Assembly: GCF_019039255.1 (NCBI RefSeq)
Contig: NZ_CP077062.1
Coordinates: forward strand, 744,001-808,000
Length of the DNA stretch: 64,000 nucleotides
Direction: 5' to 3'
Source: Nocardioides panacis
Lineage (GTDB): Bacteria > Actinomycetota > Actinomycetes > Propionibacteriales > Nocardioidaceae
Of the stretch, positions 28,684 through 37,380 are shown piece by piece. The position numbers and the translations under genes were made by a program. Position 1 is the first letter of the stretch. Each line of letters starts with the position of its first letter. Under the pieces are notes generated by a model, which was not told where the DNA came from, ran no database searches, and worked only from the letters and a program-made list of their open reading frames with translations.

Positions 28684-29346
28684 CTAGTCCACCGCGCTCG
28701 ACGGAGCGGTCGTCACGGGCGCCGGCAGCTCGGGCACGGCGACGGAGGCTTCGGCCGCGGGAGTCGTCGCAGAGGCGGGCGGGGCCGGCGGGGCCTGCGT
28801 GGGCGACGGGGGAGAGGTCGCGGGCGGTGCCTCCGGCAGCCCGGTCGAGATCGGGGGCACGACGGTGGCCTTGGGCCTCGTCGCGACGAGGACCCGCTCG
28901 CAGCCGACGAAGGTGTCGTCGCCGTTGTCGCCCTCGCAGACGTCCCATCCGCGGCCGCCGTCGAGGACGTCCTTGCCGTTGCCGGCCGTGAGGTGGTCGT
29001 TGCCCGGGCCGCCGACCAGGCAGTCCGCCTGGTTGCCTCCCGCCAGCAGGTCGTCGCCGTCGTACCCCATCAGGACCTGAGGGTGGTTCCCGTGAGGAGG
29101 TCCGCTGCTCCCCAGCACGTCGTCCCCGAGGGTGCCGTAGCGCGTCGTGGAGAGGTGCGCGTGGAGCACCTCGGTGCAGATCTCCGGAGGGTCGGGAGCC
29201 CACACCCCCGCGCGTGCGGAACCGTCCAGCGAGCCGACGTCGGAGAGCGTCGCGTACGTCGTTCCGGTGTCGGCAACGGACATGCCCAGGCAGAATGCCG
29301 CCGCTGCACCCAGGACGGCTGCGGTCCCACGCCTAGCAGGTCGCAC
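28684..29346 (-). CDS. Secreted RTX-repeat (calcium-binding) protein with SipW-type signal
   Basis: 220 residues from the GTG at 29346, chosen because AAGGGA stands about 6 nt upstream and the start overlaps the signal-peptidase gene by 14 nt. The signal region (RPARRGTAAVLGAAAAFCLG) ends in TTYATLSDVG, resembling the T-x-A-x-x-SD pattern cut by SipW in TasA-like proteins. Residues about 105-160 form six nonapeptide-like RTX units (YDGDDLLAG, GPGNDHLTA, GNGKDVLDG and others). A Pro/Ala/Thr-rich tail of about 60 residues follows. Calcium-dependent folding outside the cell is likely. Secretion here would be Sec/SipW, not type I. Confidence 0.75.
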   Translation of the reverse strand: MRPARRGTAAVLGAAAAFCLGMSVADTGTTYATLSDVGSLDGSARAGVWAPDPPEICTEVLHAHLSTTRYGTLGDDVLGSSGPPHGNHPQVLMGYDGDDLLAGGNQADCLVGGPGNDHLTAGNGKDVLDGGRGWDVCEGDNGDDTFVGCERVLVATRPKATVVPPISTGLPEAPPATSPPSPTQAPPAPPASATTPAAEASVAVPELPAPVTTAPSSAVD

Positions 29347-30253
29347 GGCTTGTCCCTTGGCCCGGAGCAGGAGCAGGACCGGCGGGTGATTCGAGCAATG
29401 CACGGACCCCGGGGCTCGGAGAACGTCCCGCCAGCAGGGTCGGCGACTCCAGCACGTGGATCGAGACGGCTCCGAGGGACTGCAGGAGCTCTACGGTCGC
29501 GACCGAACCGTGCGCCGGCGGCACGATGAGCAGTCGGAACTCCTCGGCCCCCTCGTCGATCAGGGTCGCTCCCCACTGCCGAGCCGCCTGGTCAGGAGTG
29601 AGGGCGCACTCCTGGGCGACATGCTCGGTACCGAGCGTGGCGACGACCAGCGTGCGGTCGAGGGTCACCCGAGCGCGGTGATCCGGTTCGGCGGAGCCTT
29701 CCCCCTCCGGCGTCCGTCGTGCCCCACGCTCCCTCACAGCACCGGAGAGCTGCGAGACCGCGTACCCACCGCACACCAGCATCGCGACCAAGGCGATGCC
29801 GCCCCTTCCGTGCAGACCGTCCCGGACGGCTCCCAGGTACGCGACGTGGAACCACACCTTGCCCCGGACGGCACCCGACGGCACCGGCTCGAGGTCCGCG
29901 CCGCGGTTGGCGTCGCCCTTGAAGGTGAAGGCAGTGGGAGTCGTGGAGGTGTCGATCCTGGTGATGCGGTGGGTGATGTAGTCGGGCTTGCCGGGCTTCG
30001 GCTGGTACGTCGCGATGTCGCCGACCCGCAGCGTGCCGGGATCAACGGGACGGACGAGCACGACGGAGCCGACCGGGATCTCCGGGGCCATGCTTCCGGT
30101 GAGCACCGTGAGCGCGGTTCCATGGGTGGCCCTGGGCAGCACGATCACCACGGCCAGAGCCCCCGTGACGAGCAGAGCGAAAGCGAGCAGGACCAGCCGG
30201 GTCGACCAGCGGAGAAGCCGACGCAATGTCCGCTCTCCGGTGTCCCGTGCCAT
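29333..30253 (-). CDS. SipW-type (archaeal/ER-like) signal peptidase I
   Basis: About 306 residues from the ATG at 30253; an in-frame GTG at 30316 is possible. One N-terminal membrane helix (residues 18-39) is followed by the catalytic Ser54 in LTGSMAPEIPVGS. Histidine replaces the bacterial lysine (H95, DYITHRITRID), and there is a later Asp (FKGDANRGAD). This Ser-His(-Asp) set is the S26B type used for TasA-like substrates. A second membrane helix lies near 165-185. A cytoplasmic-looking extension of about 120 residues is unusual for SipW. It lies between the TasA-like and RTX genes, its presumed substrates. Confidence 0.88.
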   Translation of the reverse strand: MARDTGERTLRRLLRWSTRLVLLAFALLVTGALAVVIVLPRATHGTALTVLTGSMAPEIPVGSVVLVRPVDPGTLRVGDIATYQPKPGKPDYITHRITRIDTSTTPTAFTFKGDANRGADLEPVPSGAVRGKVWFHVAYLGAVRDGLHGRGGIALVAMLVCGGYAVSQLSGAVRERGARRTPEGEGSAEPDHRARVTLDRTLVVATLGTEHVAQECALTPDQAARQWGATLIDEGAEEFRLLIVPPAHGSVATVELLQSLGAVSIHVLESPTLLAGRSPSPGVRALLESPAGPAPAPGQGTSRATC

Positions 30254-30324
30254 GTCCTGCTCGCTTCCGTCTGGTCTGGGTGACGCGTCGATCTGAGGAG
30301 TCAGGGGGACTCCCACGCCCTGGA

Positions 30325-30987
30325 TCAGAGCTGGACCAGGTCGAACCTGAGGTTGAACTTCACGCCGTCGCTCTGCACCTGGTTGCCCGTGTCGCTGGGC
30401 AGGTACTGCTCGATCCGGACGCAGTAGCCCTGGCCACCATTGAGGACACCGATCTTCTTCGAGACGTCCTGCGTGCTCTTCAAGGGCGTCGAGTGCCAGA
30501 TGCTCGTGGTCCCGGAGTCACCGGCCCCGGGGAAGTTGGTGCAGACGCCGGGCGTGCCAGGACGCCAGGCGTACATGTCGGTGCCCAGCAGCGGCGAGAC
30601 CTCGCCGCCCAGGGTGCCGTCCCCGTCGTTGCTCGCGCTGCAGGTGCTGTCGACGGCCTGCTCGGAGCTGGCGCTCCCGCAGCCGTTCTCGAAGTCGCGG
30701 ATGTTCTCGACCTTGACGGAGAGCTGGGCGTCCGGCACGGAGGCGGAGTCGCTGCTCGCGACCCAGACGTTCTGGACGAAGCTGTGTCCCGGGTTGAAGT
30801 GCCCGAAGTCGAGCGGCGTGGCCGCTGATCCGTTCTGGTTGTTCAGGTTGAGCTTCAGGATCCCCGCCTGGACGGAGTTGTCCGCGATCGTGCCGAAGTC
30901 ACTGAAAGCCGCGAAGGTCGAGCCGCCGGCCGCGAGTGCGAGGCAGGCGACGCCGGCGAGGCTGCCCTTGACGAGCTTGCTGTTCAT
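30325..30987 (-). CDS. TasA/camelysin-like secreted protein
   Basis: 220 residues. A signal segment (SLAGVACLALAAGGS) is followed by TFAAFSDFGTIADNSVQAG, which closely follows the TasA/CalY N-terminal pattern after SipW cleavage. The mature part contains LKLNLNNQNGSAATPLDFGHFNPGH-like strands and a conserved-looking tail SDGVKFNLRFDLVQL. Paired cysteines (about 100, 113, 146, 185) are compatible with disulfides outside the cell. In Bacillus, TasA forms matrix fibres. A similar structural role is inferred from the sipW neighbour. AAAGGGG lies 6 nt before the ATG at 30987. Confidence 0.8.
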   Translation of the reverse strand: MNSKLVKGSLAGVACLALAAGGSTFAAFSDFGTIADNSVQAGILKLNLNNQNGSAATPLDFGHFNPGHSFVQNVWVASSDSASVPDAQLSVKVENIRDFENGCGSASSEQAVDSTCSASNDGDGTLGGEVSPLLGTDMYAWRPGTPGVCTNFPGAGDSGTTSIWHSTPLKSTQDVSKKIGVLNGGQGYCVRIEQYLPSDTGNQVQSDGVKFNLRFDLVQL

Positions 30988-31209
30988 GCTGATCCCCTTT
31001 GATGGTGTGGCCGAGGCCCCCCCTCGACACTGAGAACACCCTCGCTGGCGCCGGGGTGCGGGGGCATCCTCAAAGTTGATGAAAAGGGTTGCTACTCCTC
31101 AGACCTGCCGGGATCACCTGACAGCGGGACATTCAGCAATCTTGACGATGCGGCGCGGCCCGGCCCGGGGCCAGAGTGGGGCGCGAGAGGGCAGCCGAGC
31201 AGAGGAGCG
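30988..31209. other. Divergent intergenic region between TasA-like and surface-protein genes
   Basis: 222 bp of relatively AT-richer sequence around 31070-31150 (CAAAGTTGATGAAAAGGGTT). It must contain promoters for both directions, and TTGACG at 31143-31148 is a possible -35 for the rightward gene. No convincing -10 or palindrome was found. Confidence 0.4.
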
Positions 31210-31980
31210 ATGGTGTCGAGCAGAGCACGCCGGACCCGGCTGGCAGCGCTGTTGCTGCTGGTGATGGCGGCGGGCACGGCACCGGCGGCGAGCGCCGACG
31301 ACGGTCTGCTGCTCATCGACGTGCCCGGTGACGGGACGGGGTTCGTGCACGACACGGACTCGCCGCTCCTCCGGTTCGGCGAGCTGGCGCCGGGCTACTC
31401 GACGTCGGGCACGCTCGAGCTCCGCAACGACTCGACTCGGCGGGCCGGCCTGAGGCTTCGATCGTTCGACGTCGAGGAGAGCGAGAACGGGTGCGTCCGG
31501 CCGGAGCGGAACGACGGCGACGTGACCTGCACCGGGGAGGGCGGCGAGCTGGCGGACTGGCTCGAGGTCGAGGTCGGACAGGTCACCCCCGAGGGGGGCA
31601 GATCGCTCTGGCAGGGTTCCCTCACCGAGCTCGACGGACCGGGCGCCGGGGTCGCGCTCGCCAGTCTCGGGGCCGGAGAGGTCCTGCCCCTACGCGTGAC
31701 CGTGACGATGCGGCGCGACGCGGGCAACGACACCATGACCGACGCCGTGGGCTTCGGGTTGCGGTGGTCCGCCCAGACAGACAGCCGAGAGTCGCGCGCG
31801 GAGGTCCTCGGGGTGGCTGCCTACGCGCCGACGGGCGGGTCGCCCGCTCCGGCGACCGGGCTTCCGCTGGTCGGTAGGGCGATCCCCGTCTGGCTGGCCC
31901 TCGCCGACCTCGCGGTGCTGCTGGGCGGCGGCGTCGTGGTCCTTGCCGTGCGCCGTCGCCGCCCAGCAGCCCCCGCGTGA
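31210..31980 (+). CDS. Exported protein with C-terminal membrane anchor, LPxTG-like tail
   Basis: 256 residues. A signal peptide (residues 1-29, LAALLLLVMAAGTAPAASA) precedes a beta-rich domain of about 175 residues. The tail is TGLPLVG, then a hydrophobic helix (WLALADLAVLLGGGVVVLAV) and RRRR. This has the layout of a sortase signal, but the motif is LPLVG, not LPxTG, so simple membrane anchoring is equally possible. The domain contains GELAPGYSTSGTLELRNDS, like the Ig-like segments of surface adhesins. It is divergent from the TasA-like gene and probably belongs to the same surface system. AGGAG lies only 2 nt before the ATG; GTG at 31213 would give better spacing. Confidence 0.7.
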   Translation: MVSSRARRTRLAALLLLVMAAGTAPAASADDGLLLIDVPGDGTGFVHDTDSPLLRFGELAPGYSTSGTLELRNDSTRRAGLRLRSFDVEESENGCVRPERNDGDVTCTGEGGELADWLEVEVGQVTPEGGRSLWQGSLTELDGPGAGVALASLGAGEVLPLRVTVTMRRDAGNDTMTDAVGFGLRWSAQTDSRESRAEVLGVAAYAPTGGSPAPATGLPLVGRAIPVWLALADLAVLLGGGVVVLAVRRRRPAAPA

Positions 31981-31993
31981 GTCACGGGCCGGG

Positions 31994-33433
31994 TCAGCGA
32001 CCGCGGCGGGCCGAGGAGAACGACGATGCGCTGTGGGTGCCGCCCCCGGTGCCGCCGCTGCTGCGGCCAGCGCTGCTGCGGCCGGCGCCGGACTTGGCCG
32101 GCTGACGGCGACCGCCGCCACCGCCGGTGCTGCTCTTCGGGGCGCCGCCGCCACCGTTGCCACCGCGACGACGACCGCCGCCACCGCCACCGCCACCCGT
32201 GCTCGGCCGGGCCGGCTCGGCCTTGGGCCGGTCGGCCTCGGCGACGTAGGTGCGCTCGCCGGGCGCGATCTGGGTGAGCAGCGCGTCGCCGAGCTGGATG
32301 CGGGTGACGGTCGGCTTGATGCCGGCCTTGCGGGTGAGGTCGCGCACGTCGCTCACCTGCGCGTCCAGCATCAGCGTGACGACGGTGCCCTCGGCGCCGG
32401 CGCGGGCCGTGCGGCCCGAGCGGTGCAGGTAGGCCTTGTGCTCGACCGGCGGGTCGGCGTGCACGACCAGGCTGACGTCGTCCACGTGGATGCCGCGGGC
32501 GGCGATGTCGGTGGCGACGAGCACCCGGGCGGTGCCGGTGCCGAACTCGGTGAGGTTCCGGGTGCGGGCGTTCTGCGAGAGGTTGCCGTGCAGCTCCACG
32601 GCGGGGACGCCGCGCGCGTTGAGCTGGCGGGTGAGCGCCTTGGCGCCGTGCTTGGTGCGGGTGAACACGATCTTCTTGCCCGGCGCCGCGGTCAGGTCGG
32701 CCAGGACGGGCACGCGGCCCTCCTTGCTGACGTGCAGCACGTGGTGGGTCATGTTGCCGACCGGCGACTGGGCCGAGTCGACGCTGTGCGTGACCGGGTC
32801 GTGCAGGAAGCGCTTGACCAGGACGTCGACGCCGGCGTCCAGCGTGGCCGAGAACAGCAGCCGCTGGCTGTGGCTCGGCGTCTTGTCGAGCAGCCGGCGC
32901 ACGACCGGCAGGAAGCCCAGGTCGGCCATGTGGTCGGCCTCGTCGAGCACGGTGATCTCGATCGAGCCGAGGTCGCAGTGCCCGGACTGGACGTGGTCGG
33001 CGAGCCGGCCGGGGCAGGCGATGACGATGTCGACGCCGTTGCGCAGGCCCTGGATCTGCGGGTTGGGGCGGACCCCGCCGAAGATGGTGATCGTGCGCAG
33101 GTTCATGGCCTTGGCCAGCGGGGCCATCGCGGCCTCGATCTGGCTGGCCAGCTCCCGGGTCGGGGCGAGCACCAGCGCGCGGGGGCGGCCCGGCTGGCGC
33201 TTGCCGCGGCCCTCGGCCAGCCGCGCGAGCAGCGGCAGCACGAAGGCGTAGGTCTTGCCCGAACCGGTGCGGCCGCGGCCGAGGACGTCGCGGCCCTTCA
33301 GCGAGTCCGGCAGCGTGGCGGTCTGGATCGGGAAGGGCGCGGTGATGCCGGCCTCGGTGAGGACCGACACGAGCGCGGCGGGGACGCCGAGCTCGGAAAA
33401 GGACAGGGGCGTGCTGGGGCGGGTGTCCGCCAT
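31994..33433 (-). CDS. DEAD-box RNA helicase, RhlE-like
   Basis: 479 residues. Helicase motifs in order: Q motif (FPIQTATLPDSLKGRD), I (GRGRTGSGKT), Ia (APTRELASQI), Ib, II (VLDEADHM), III (LFSATLD), IV, V (VATDIAARGI) and VI (HRSGRTARAG). The tail of about 90 residues is very rich in Gly/Arg/Ser, typical of RNA-binding extensions of actinobacterial RhlE/DeaD proteins. It unwinds structured RNA in ribosome assembly or cold response. The 223 bp upstream to the divergent gene hold a leader of perhaps 130 nt (TACTGT near 33568-33573 as -10). No further feature was resolved there. Confidence 0.93.
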   Translation of the reverse strand: MADTRPSTPLSFSELGVPAALVSVLTEAGITAPFPIQTATLPDSLKGRDVLGRGRTGSGKTYAFVLPLLARLAEGRGKRQPGRPRALVLAPTRELASQIEAAMAPLAKAMNLRTITIFGGVRPNPQIQGLRNGVDIVIACPGRLADHVQSGHCDLGSIEITVLDEADHMADLGFLPVVRRLLDKTPSHSQRLLFSATLDAGVDVLVKRFLHDPVTHSVDSAQSPVGNMTHHVLHVSKEGRVPVLADLTAAPGKKIVFTRTKHGAKALTRQLNARGVPAVELHGNLSQNARTRNLTEFGTGTARVLVATDIAARGIHVDDVSLVVHADPPVEHKAYLHRSGRTARAGAEGTVVTLMLDAQVSDVRDLTRKAGIKPTVTRIQLGDALLTQIAPGERTYVAEADRPKAEPARPSTGGGGGGGGRRRGGNGGGGAPKSSTGGGGGRRQPAKSGAGRSSAGRSSGGTGGGTHSASSFSSARRGR

Positions 33434-33643
33434 GTGGGGTACTCCAGAGAAGCTAGAAGGGTCGTCCTGCCCGGCGCGACTCGGATCCCGTTCGGGTGCC
33501 CGGTCGCGGCGCTCGGTGGATGACGCGTGCCTGGCCCGAGGCAGAACTGATGGGGCCAGCGGGTCCAACAGTACCGGTCCAGGACACAGCGGCACGAATC
33601 GAACACTCCCTGTCAGGTGTGACGTGGGCGACCCGCGAGCCCC

Positions 33644-33649
33644 TAGCGT
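33644..33649 (+). promoter_or_regulatory. -10 element TAGCGT, leaderless start of the EEP gene
   Basis: TAGCGT ends 7 nt before the ATG at 33657, and no ribosome site is present. This is the same arrangement as at marR, glgP, gatC and ilvD. Confidence 0.45.
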
Positions 33650-33656
33650 GGTCCGC

Positions 33657-34647
33657 ATGAAGCTCCGGTGGCTGCTGCTCGGCCTGCTCGTGACGGTGTT
33701 CCTGGTCCCGGCCGGACTGCTGACGACCGCCCGCCTGCTCGACCTGCCCGGTGGGCCCTGGGTGCGGCTCGTCTCCTTCGCGCCGTACGCCGTGGTGCTG
33801 TACGCCGGGGCGTTGCTGCTCCTGCTGCCGGCCTGGTGGCGGGGCGGACGGTTCTGGCGCGGCACCGCGAAGCTGCTGGTCGTCGCCTCGCTGCTCGGCC
33901 TGCTGCTGCACGCGTTCTGGGCCAGCGGGCCCTACCTCGGGACGCCCGCCGCGGAGGCCGCCGGGAAGCACCGGCTGCACGTGATGACCACGAACCTGCG
34001 CATCGGGCAGGCGGACACCGCCCGGGTGGTCGAGGTCGCGCTCGCCGGCGACGTCGACGTGCTGGTGCTCGAGGAGGTCACCCCCCAGGCGCTCGCCGGC
34101 CTCGAGGGCGCCGGCCTCGGGCAGGCGTTCCGGCACCGCGTGGGGCAGCCCGCCGCCGGGCCCGCGGGCACGATGGTGTTCTCCCGCTACCGCGTCTCGC
34201 ACGTGGAAGCGGCTGCGCACCGAGTTCGCCGGCTACGGCCTCGACCTGGCCACCCCTGCCGGCCGGGTGCACCTGATCGCCGTGCACCCGCGCCCGCCGG
34301 TCGGGGACGTGTCCGGCTGGCGGATGGACCACGGCGTGATCCGGCACGCGGCCCGCGCCACCTCCGAGCGGACGCTGATCGTCGGGGACCTCAACGCGAC
34401 GATGGACCACGTGCCGATGCGGGCGCTGGTCGGCAGCGGCTTCGAGGACGCCGCCACCCAGGCCGACTCGCGCTGGCAGCCGACCTGGCCGGCCGCCGGC
34501 GAGGTGTCCCGGCTCGGCTTCCCGGTCCCGTCGATGGTGCCGATCGACCACGTGCTGGTCAGCTCCGGTCTGCGCGCACTGCGCACGGACACCGTCACCG
34601 TCGAGGGCACCGACCACCGCGCGCTGCTCGCGGTCGTCGGGCTGTGA
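33657..34647 (+). CDS. Membrane-anchored endonuclease/exonuclease/phosphatase family protein (frameshifted as written)
   Basis: About 329 residues after repair. Three hydrophobic segments occupy residues 1-100, then an EEP domain follows: LHVMTTNLRIGQAD (the metal-binding N-terminal strand), VLVLEEVTPQAL (catalytic Glu), LIAVHPRPPVGDVSGWRMDH, LIVGDLNATMDH (Asp/Asn) and PIDHVLVSS with TDHRALLAVV at the end. The frame shifts by +1 near 34203-34209 (GTGGAAG). Removing one G gives RVSHVKRLRTEFAGYGLDLA. The same GTGGAAG context carries the glgE shift. The substrate may be a phosphodiester or lipid phosphate; unknown. Confidence 0.82.
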
Positions 34648-34695
34648 CCCGCGAGGAGGCGGGCCTGGCGCCCGGACGCCGAGGACGTTCCACCT

Positions 34696-35010
34696 GTGGA
34701 GCAACGCCGGCTCGCTGCGGGTGATCGACGACCGGACCCGACCCCGCTCGAGCCGCTCAGCCAGATCTGGATGCGCGAGGACGCGCGCTCGCCGTGGCGG
34801 GACGAGGTGACCTGGGTCGCCGACGACGGGGTCCGCTACCAGCGGCCCGAGGTGTCGCTGCTGTTCAAGACCAAGCAGCACCGTGTCAAGGACCGCATCG
34901 ACCTCGACGGCGTCTGGCCGCTGCTCGACGACGAGCGCCGGGCCTGGCTGCGCGAGTCGCTGCGCCGGCTGCACCCGGAACACCCCTGGCAGGCCCGGCT
35001 CGACGCCTGA
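34696..35010 (+). CDS. Small ORF, possible remnant of a nucleotidyltransferase-like protein
   Basis: 104 residues from a GTG without a clear ribosome site. The segment RYQRPEVSLLFKTKQHRVKD with DDERRAWLRESLRRLHPEHPW resembles the C-terminal end of actinobacterial ANT/nucleotidyltransferase-like proteins of about 190 residues. Those have PE-x-x-LL-x-K-x-K, KD and HPW in the same order. The N-terminal catalytic half is missing here. Neighbouring frames (FHLWSNAGSLRVIDD at 34688-34732) also look protein-like, so the 5' end may be frame-damaged or this may be a degraded gene. Confidence 0.35.
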   Translation: MEQRRLAAGDRRPDPTPLEPLSQIWMREDARSPWRDEVTWVADDGVRYQRPEVSLLFKTKQHRVKDRIDLDGVWPLLDDERRAWLRESLRRLHPEHPWQARLDA

Positions 35011-35050
35011 GGTGAGGGGTGCCCCGGCACGCCGTACGCTGGTGAGTGCA

Positions 35051-36268
35051 ATGACCGAAGACACCGTCTACCTCGACCACGCCGCCTCGACGCCGATGTA
35101 CCCCGAGGCCGTCGCGGCGATGACCGAGCAGCTCACCCGGATCGGCAACCCCTCCTCGCTGCACGCGTCGGGACGGGCCGCGCGCCGGGTGGTCGAGGAG
35201 TCCCGCGAGACCATCGCGCGGGCGCTGGGCTGCCGGCCGGGCGAGGTGGTGTTCACCTCCGGCGGCACCGAGTCGGACAACCTGGCGCTCAAGGGCCTGT
35301 TCTGGGCCCGCCGGGCGCAGGACCCCCGCCGCACCCGGATCCTGACCTCCTCCGTCGAGCACCATGCGGTCCTCGACCCCCTGCACTGGCTCGCCGAGCA
35401 CGAGGGGGCCGACGTCGAGCTGCTGCCGGTCGACGCGCTCGGCCGCCTCGACGTCGCCGCGCTGCGCGACTCGCTCGAGCGCGACCCCGGCGGGGTGGCG
35501 CTGGTCTCGCTGATGTGGGCCAACAACGAGGTCGGCACGGTCCAGCCCGTCGGCGAGGCCGTCGCGCTCGCGCACGCCCACGGGGTGCCGGTGCACACCG
35601 ACGCCGTGCAGGCCGTGGGCCAGGTGCCGGTGGACTTCGCGGCCTCCGGCGTGGACGCGCTGACGCTCACCGCCCACAAGGTCGGCGGCCCGTACGGCGT
35701 CGGCGCGCTCGTCGTGCGCCGGGACCTGGACGTGACCCCGCAGCTGCACGGCGGGGGACAGGAGCGCGACATCCGCTCCGGCACGATCGACACCCCGGCC
35801 ATCGCCGGGTTCGCCCGCGCCGTCGAGCTGGCCGTCGCCCGGCAGGCCGAGCACGCCGTGCGGGTCCGCGCGCTGCGCGACGAGCTGGTCGCCCGGCTGC
35901 AGGAGCAGGTGCCGGACGCCCAGCTCAACGGCGACCCCGACACCGACCTCGACCACCGGCTGCCCGGCAACGCGCACCTGACGTTCCCCGGCTGCGAGGG
36001 CGACTCGCTGCTGATGCTGCTCGACGCGCGCGGCATCGCCTGCTCGACGGGCTCGGCCTGCTCGGCCGGGGTGCCCCAGCCGTCCCACGTCCTGCTCGCG
36101 ATGGGCCGCGACGCGGAGCAGGCCCGCAGCTCGCTGCGCTTCTCGCTGGGCCACACCAGCACCGAGGCCGACGTCGAGGCGTTGGTCGGCGCGATCGCGC
36201 CGGTCGTGGAGCGGGCCCGTGCCGCGGGTGTCGCGGCCGGCTTCGGGACCTCGAAGAAGGCCGGCTGA
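35051..36268 (+). CDS. Cysteine desulfurase, IscS/NifS-type
   Basis: A 405-residue PLP enzyme that removes sulfur from cysteine as persulfide. It has the N-terminal [18 protein letters not shown], the PLP lysine in [15 protein letters not shown] (residues about 207-221) and the active-site loop [20 protein letters not shown] carrying the catalytic cysteine. The ATG at 35051 follows GGTGAG. mnmA lies 2 bp downstream, so this enzyme most likely donates sulfur for tRNA 2-thiouridine; Fe-S supply is an alternative. Confidence 0.93.
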   Translation: MTEDTVYLDHAASTPMYPEAVAAMTEQLTRIGNPSSLHASGRAARRVVEESRETIARALGCRPGEVVFTSGGTESDNLALKGLFWARRAQDPRRTRILTSSVEHHAVLDPLHWLAEHEGADVELLPVDALGRLDVAALRDSLERDPGGVALVSLMWANNEVGTVQPVGEAVALAHAHGVPVHTDAVQAVGQVPVDFAASGVDALTLTAHKVGGPYGVGALVVRRDLDVTPQLHGGGQERDIRSGTIDTPAIAGFARAVELAVARQAEHAVRVRALRDELVARLQEQVPDAQLNGDPDTDLDHRLPGNAHLTFPGCEGDSLLMLLDARGIACSTGSACSAGVPQPSHVLLAMGRDAEQARSSLRFSLGHTSTEADVEALVGAIAPVVERARAAGVAAGFGTSKKAG

Positions 36269-36270
36269 CC

Positions 36271-37380
36271 GTGCGCGTTCTCGCTGCGATGAGCGGCGGA
36301 GTGGACTCCGCCGTGGCCGCCGCCCGGGCCGTCGACGCGGGCCACGACGTCACCGGGATCCACCTCGCGCTGTCCCGCAACCCGCAGTCCTACCGGACCG
36401 GGGCGCGGGGCTGCTGCACGATCGAGGACTCCAACGACGCGCGGAGGGCCGCCGACGCGATCGGGATCCCGTTCTACGTCTGGGACCTGAGCGACCGGTT
36501 CCACGAAGACGTCGTCGAGGACTTCCTGGCGGAGTACTCCTCGGGTCGCACCCCGAACCCCTGCCTGCGCTGCAACGAGAAGATCAAGTTCGCCGCGGTG
36601 CTCGACCGGGCGCTCGCACTCGGCTTCGACGCCGTCGCGACCGGTCACTACGCCCAGTTGGTCACCGGGGACGACGGGCTGATCGCGATGCACCGGGCCG
36701 TGGACCCGGGCAAGGACCAGTCCTACGTGCTCGGCGTGCTCACCCAGGAGCAGCTCGCACACTCGCTGTTCCCGCTGGGCGACTCCCCGAAGGCCGAGGT
36801 GCGGGCCGAGGCGGAGCGCCGCGGCCTGCAGGTCGCCCAGAAGCCGGACAGCCACGACATCTGCTTCATCTCCGACGGCGACACCGCCGGCTGGCTGCGC
36901 GAGAAGCTCGGCCCGGACACGCTGACGTCGGGGGAGCTCGTCGACCACGCCAGCGGCGAGGTGCTCGGCAGCCACGACGGCGCGTTCGGGTTCACCATCG
37001 GGCAGCGCAAGGGCCTGCGGATCGGCCGGCCCGCCGACGACGGCCGCCCGCGCTACGTCCTGGACATCGAGCCGGTCTCCGGCACGGTGACCGTCGGCCC
37101 CCGTGAGGAGCTCACCGTCGACCACATCGAGGGCATCCGGCCGCGCTGGTGCGGCCAAGTCCCCGCCGCGCCGCTGCACGGCACCGTCCAGCTCCGCGCG
37201 CACGGCGACGAGCACCGCGCCGTCGTCACCGTCTCGCCCGGCGGCGACGAGGTCGTCGTCGAGCTGCTCGACCCGGCCCAGGGCATCGCCCCCGGCCAGG
37301 CCGCCGTCGTCTACGACGGCACCCGCGTCGTGGGCTCCTGCACGATCTCCTCCGCCTCCCGGACGCGGGTCGGCGCGTGA
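36271..37380 (+). CDS. mnmA: tRNA-specific 2-thiouridylase
   Basis: 369 residues. The ATP pyrophosphatase PP-loop is at residues 8-15 (SGGVDSAV). Catalytic Cys is in [14 protein letters not shown] and the second in [12 protein letters not shown]. The C-terminal beta domain (GQRKGLRIG, ending in [22 protein letters not shown]) is intact. It thiolates U34 of the Lys, Glu and Gln tRNAs using sulfur from the upstream desulfurase. The GTG at 36271 follows the desulfurase stop, and its own stop overlaps the next gene by 4 nt, so the three genes form an operon. Confidence 0.94.
   Translation: MRVLAAMSGGVDSAVAAARAVDAGHDVTGIHLALSRNPQSYRTGARGCCTIEDSNDARRAADAIGIPFYVWDLSDRFHEDVVEDFLAEYSSGRTPNPCLRCNEKIKFAAVLDRALALGFDAVATGHYAQLVTGDDGLIAMHRAVDPGKDQSYVLGVLTQEQLAHSLFPLGDSPKAEVRAEAERRGLQVAQKPDSHDICFISDGDTAGWLREKLGPDTLTSGELVDHASGEVLGSHDGAFGFTIGQRKGLRIGRPADDGRPRYVLDIEPVSGTVTVGPREELTVDHIEGIRPRWCGQVPAAPLHGTVQLRAHGDEHRAVVTVSPGGDEVVVELLDPAQGIAPGQAAVVYDGTRVVGSCTISSASRTRVGA

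Noticed and set aside
31930-31980. Classical LPxTG sortase signal at the end of the surface protein
   Set aside because: The motif is LPLVG, not LPxTG, and no sortase gene is in the window; called only LPxTG-like.
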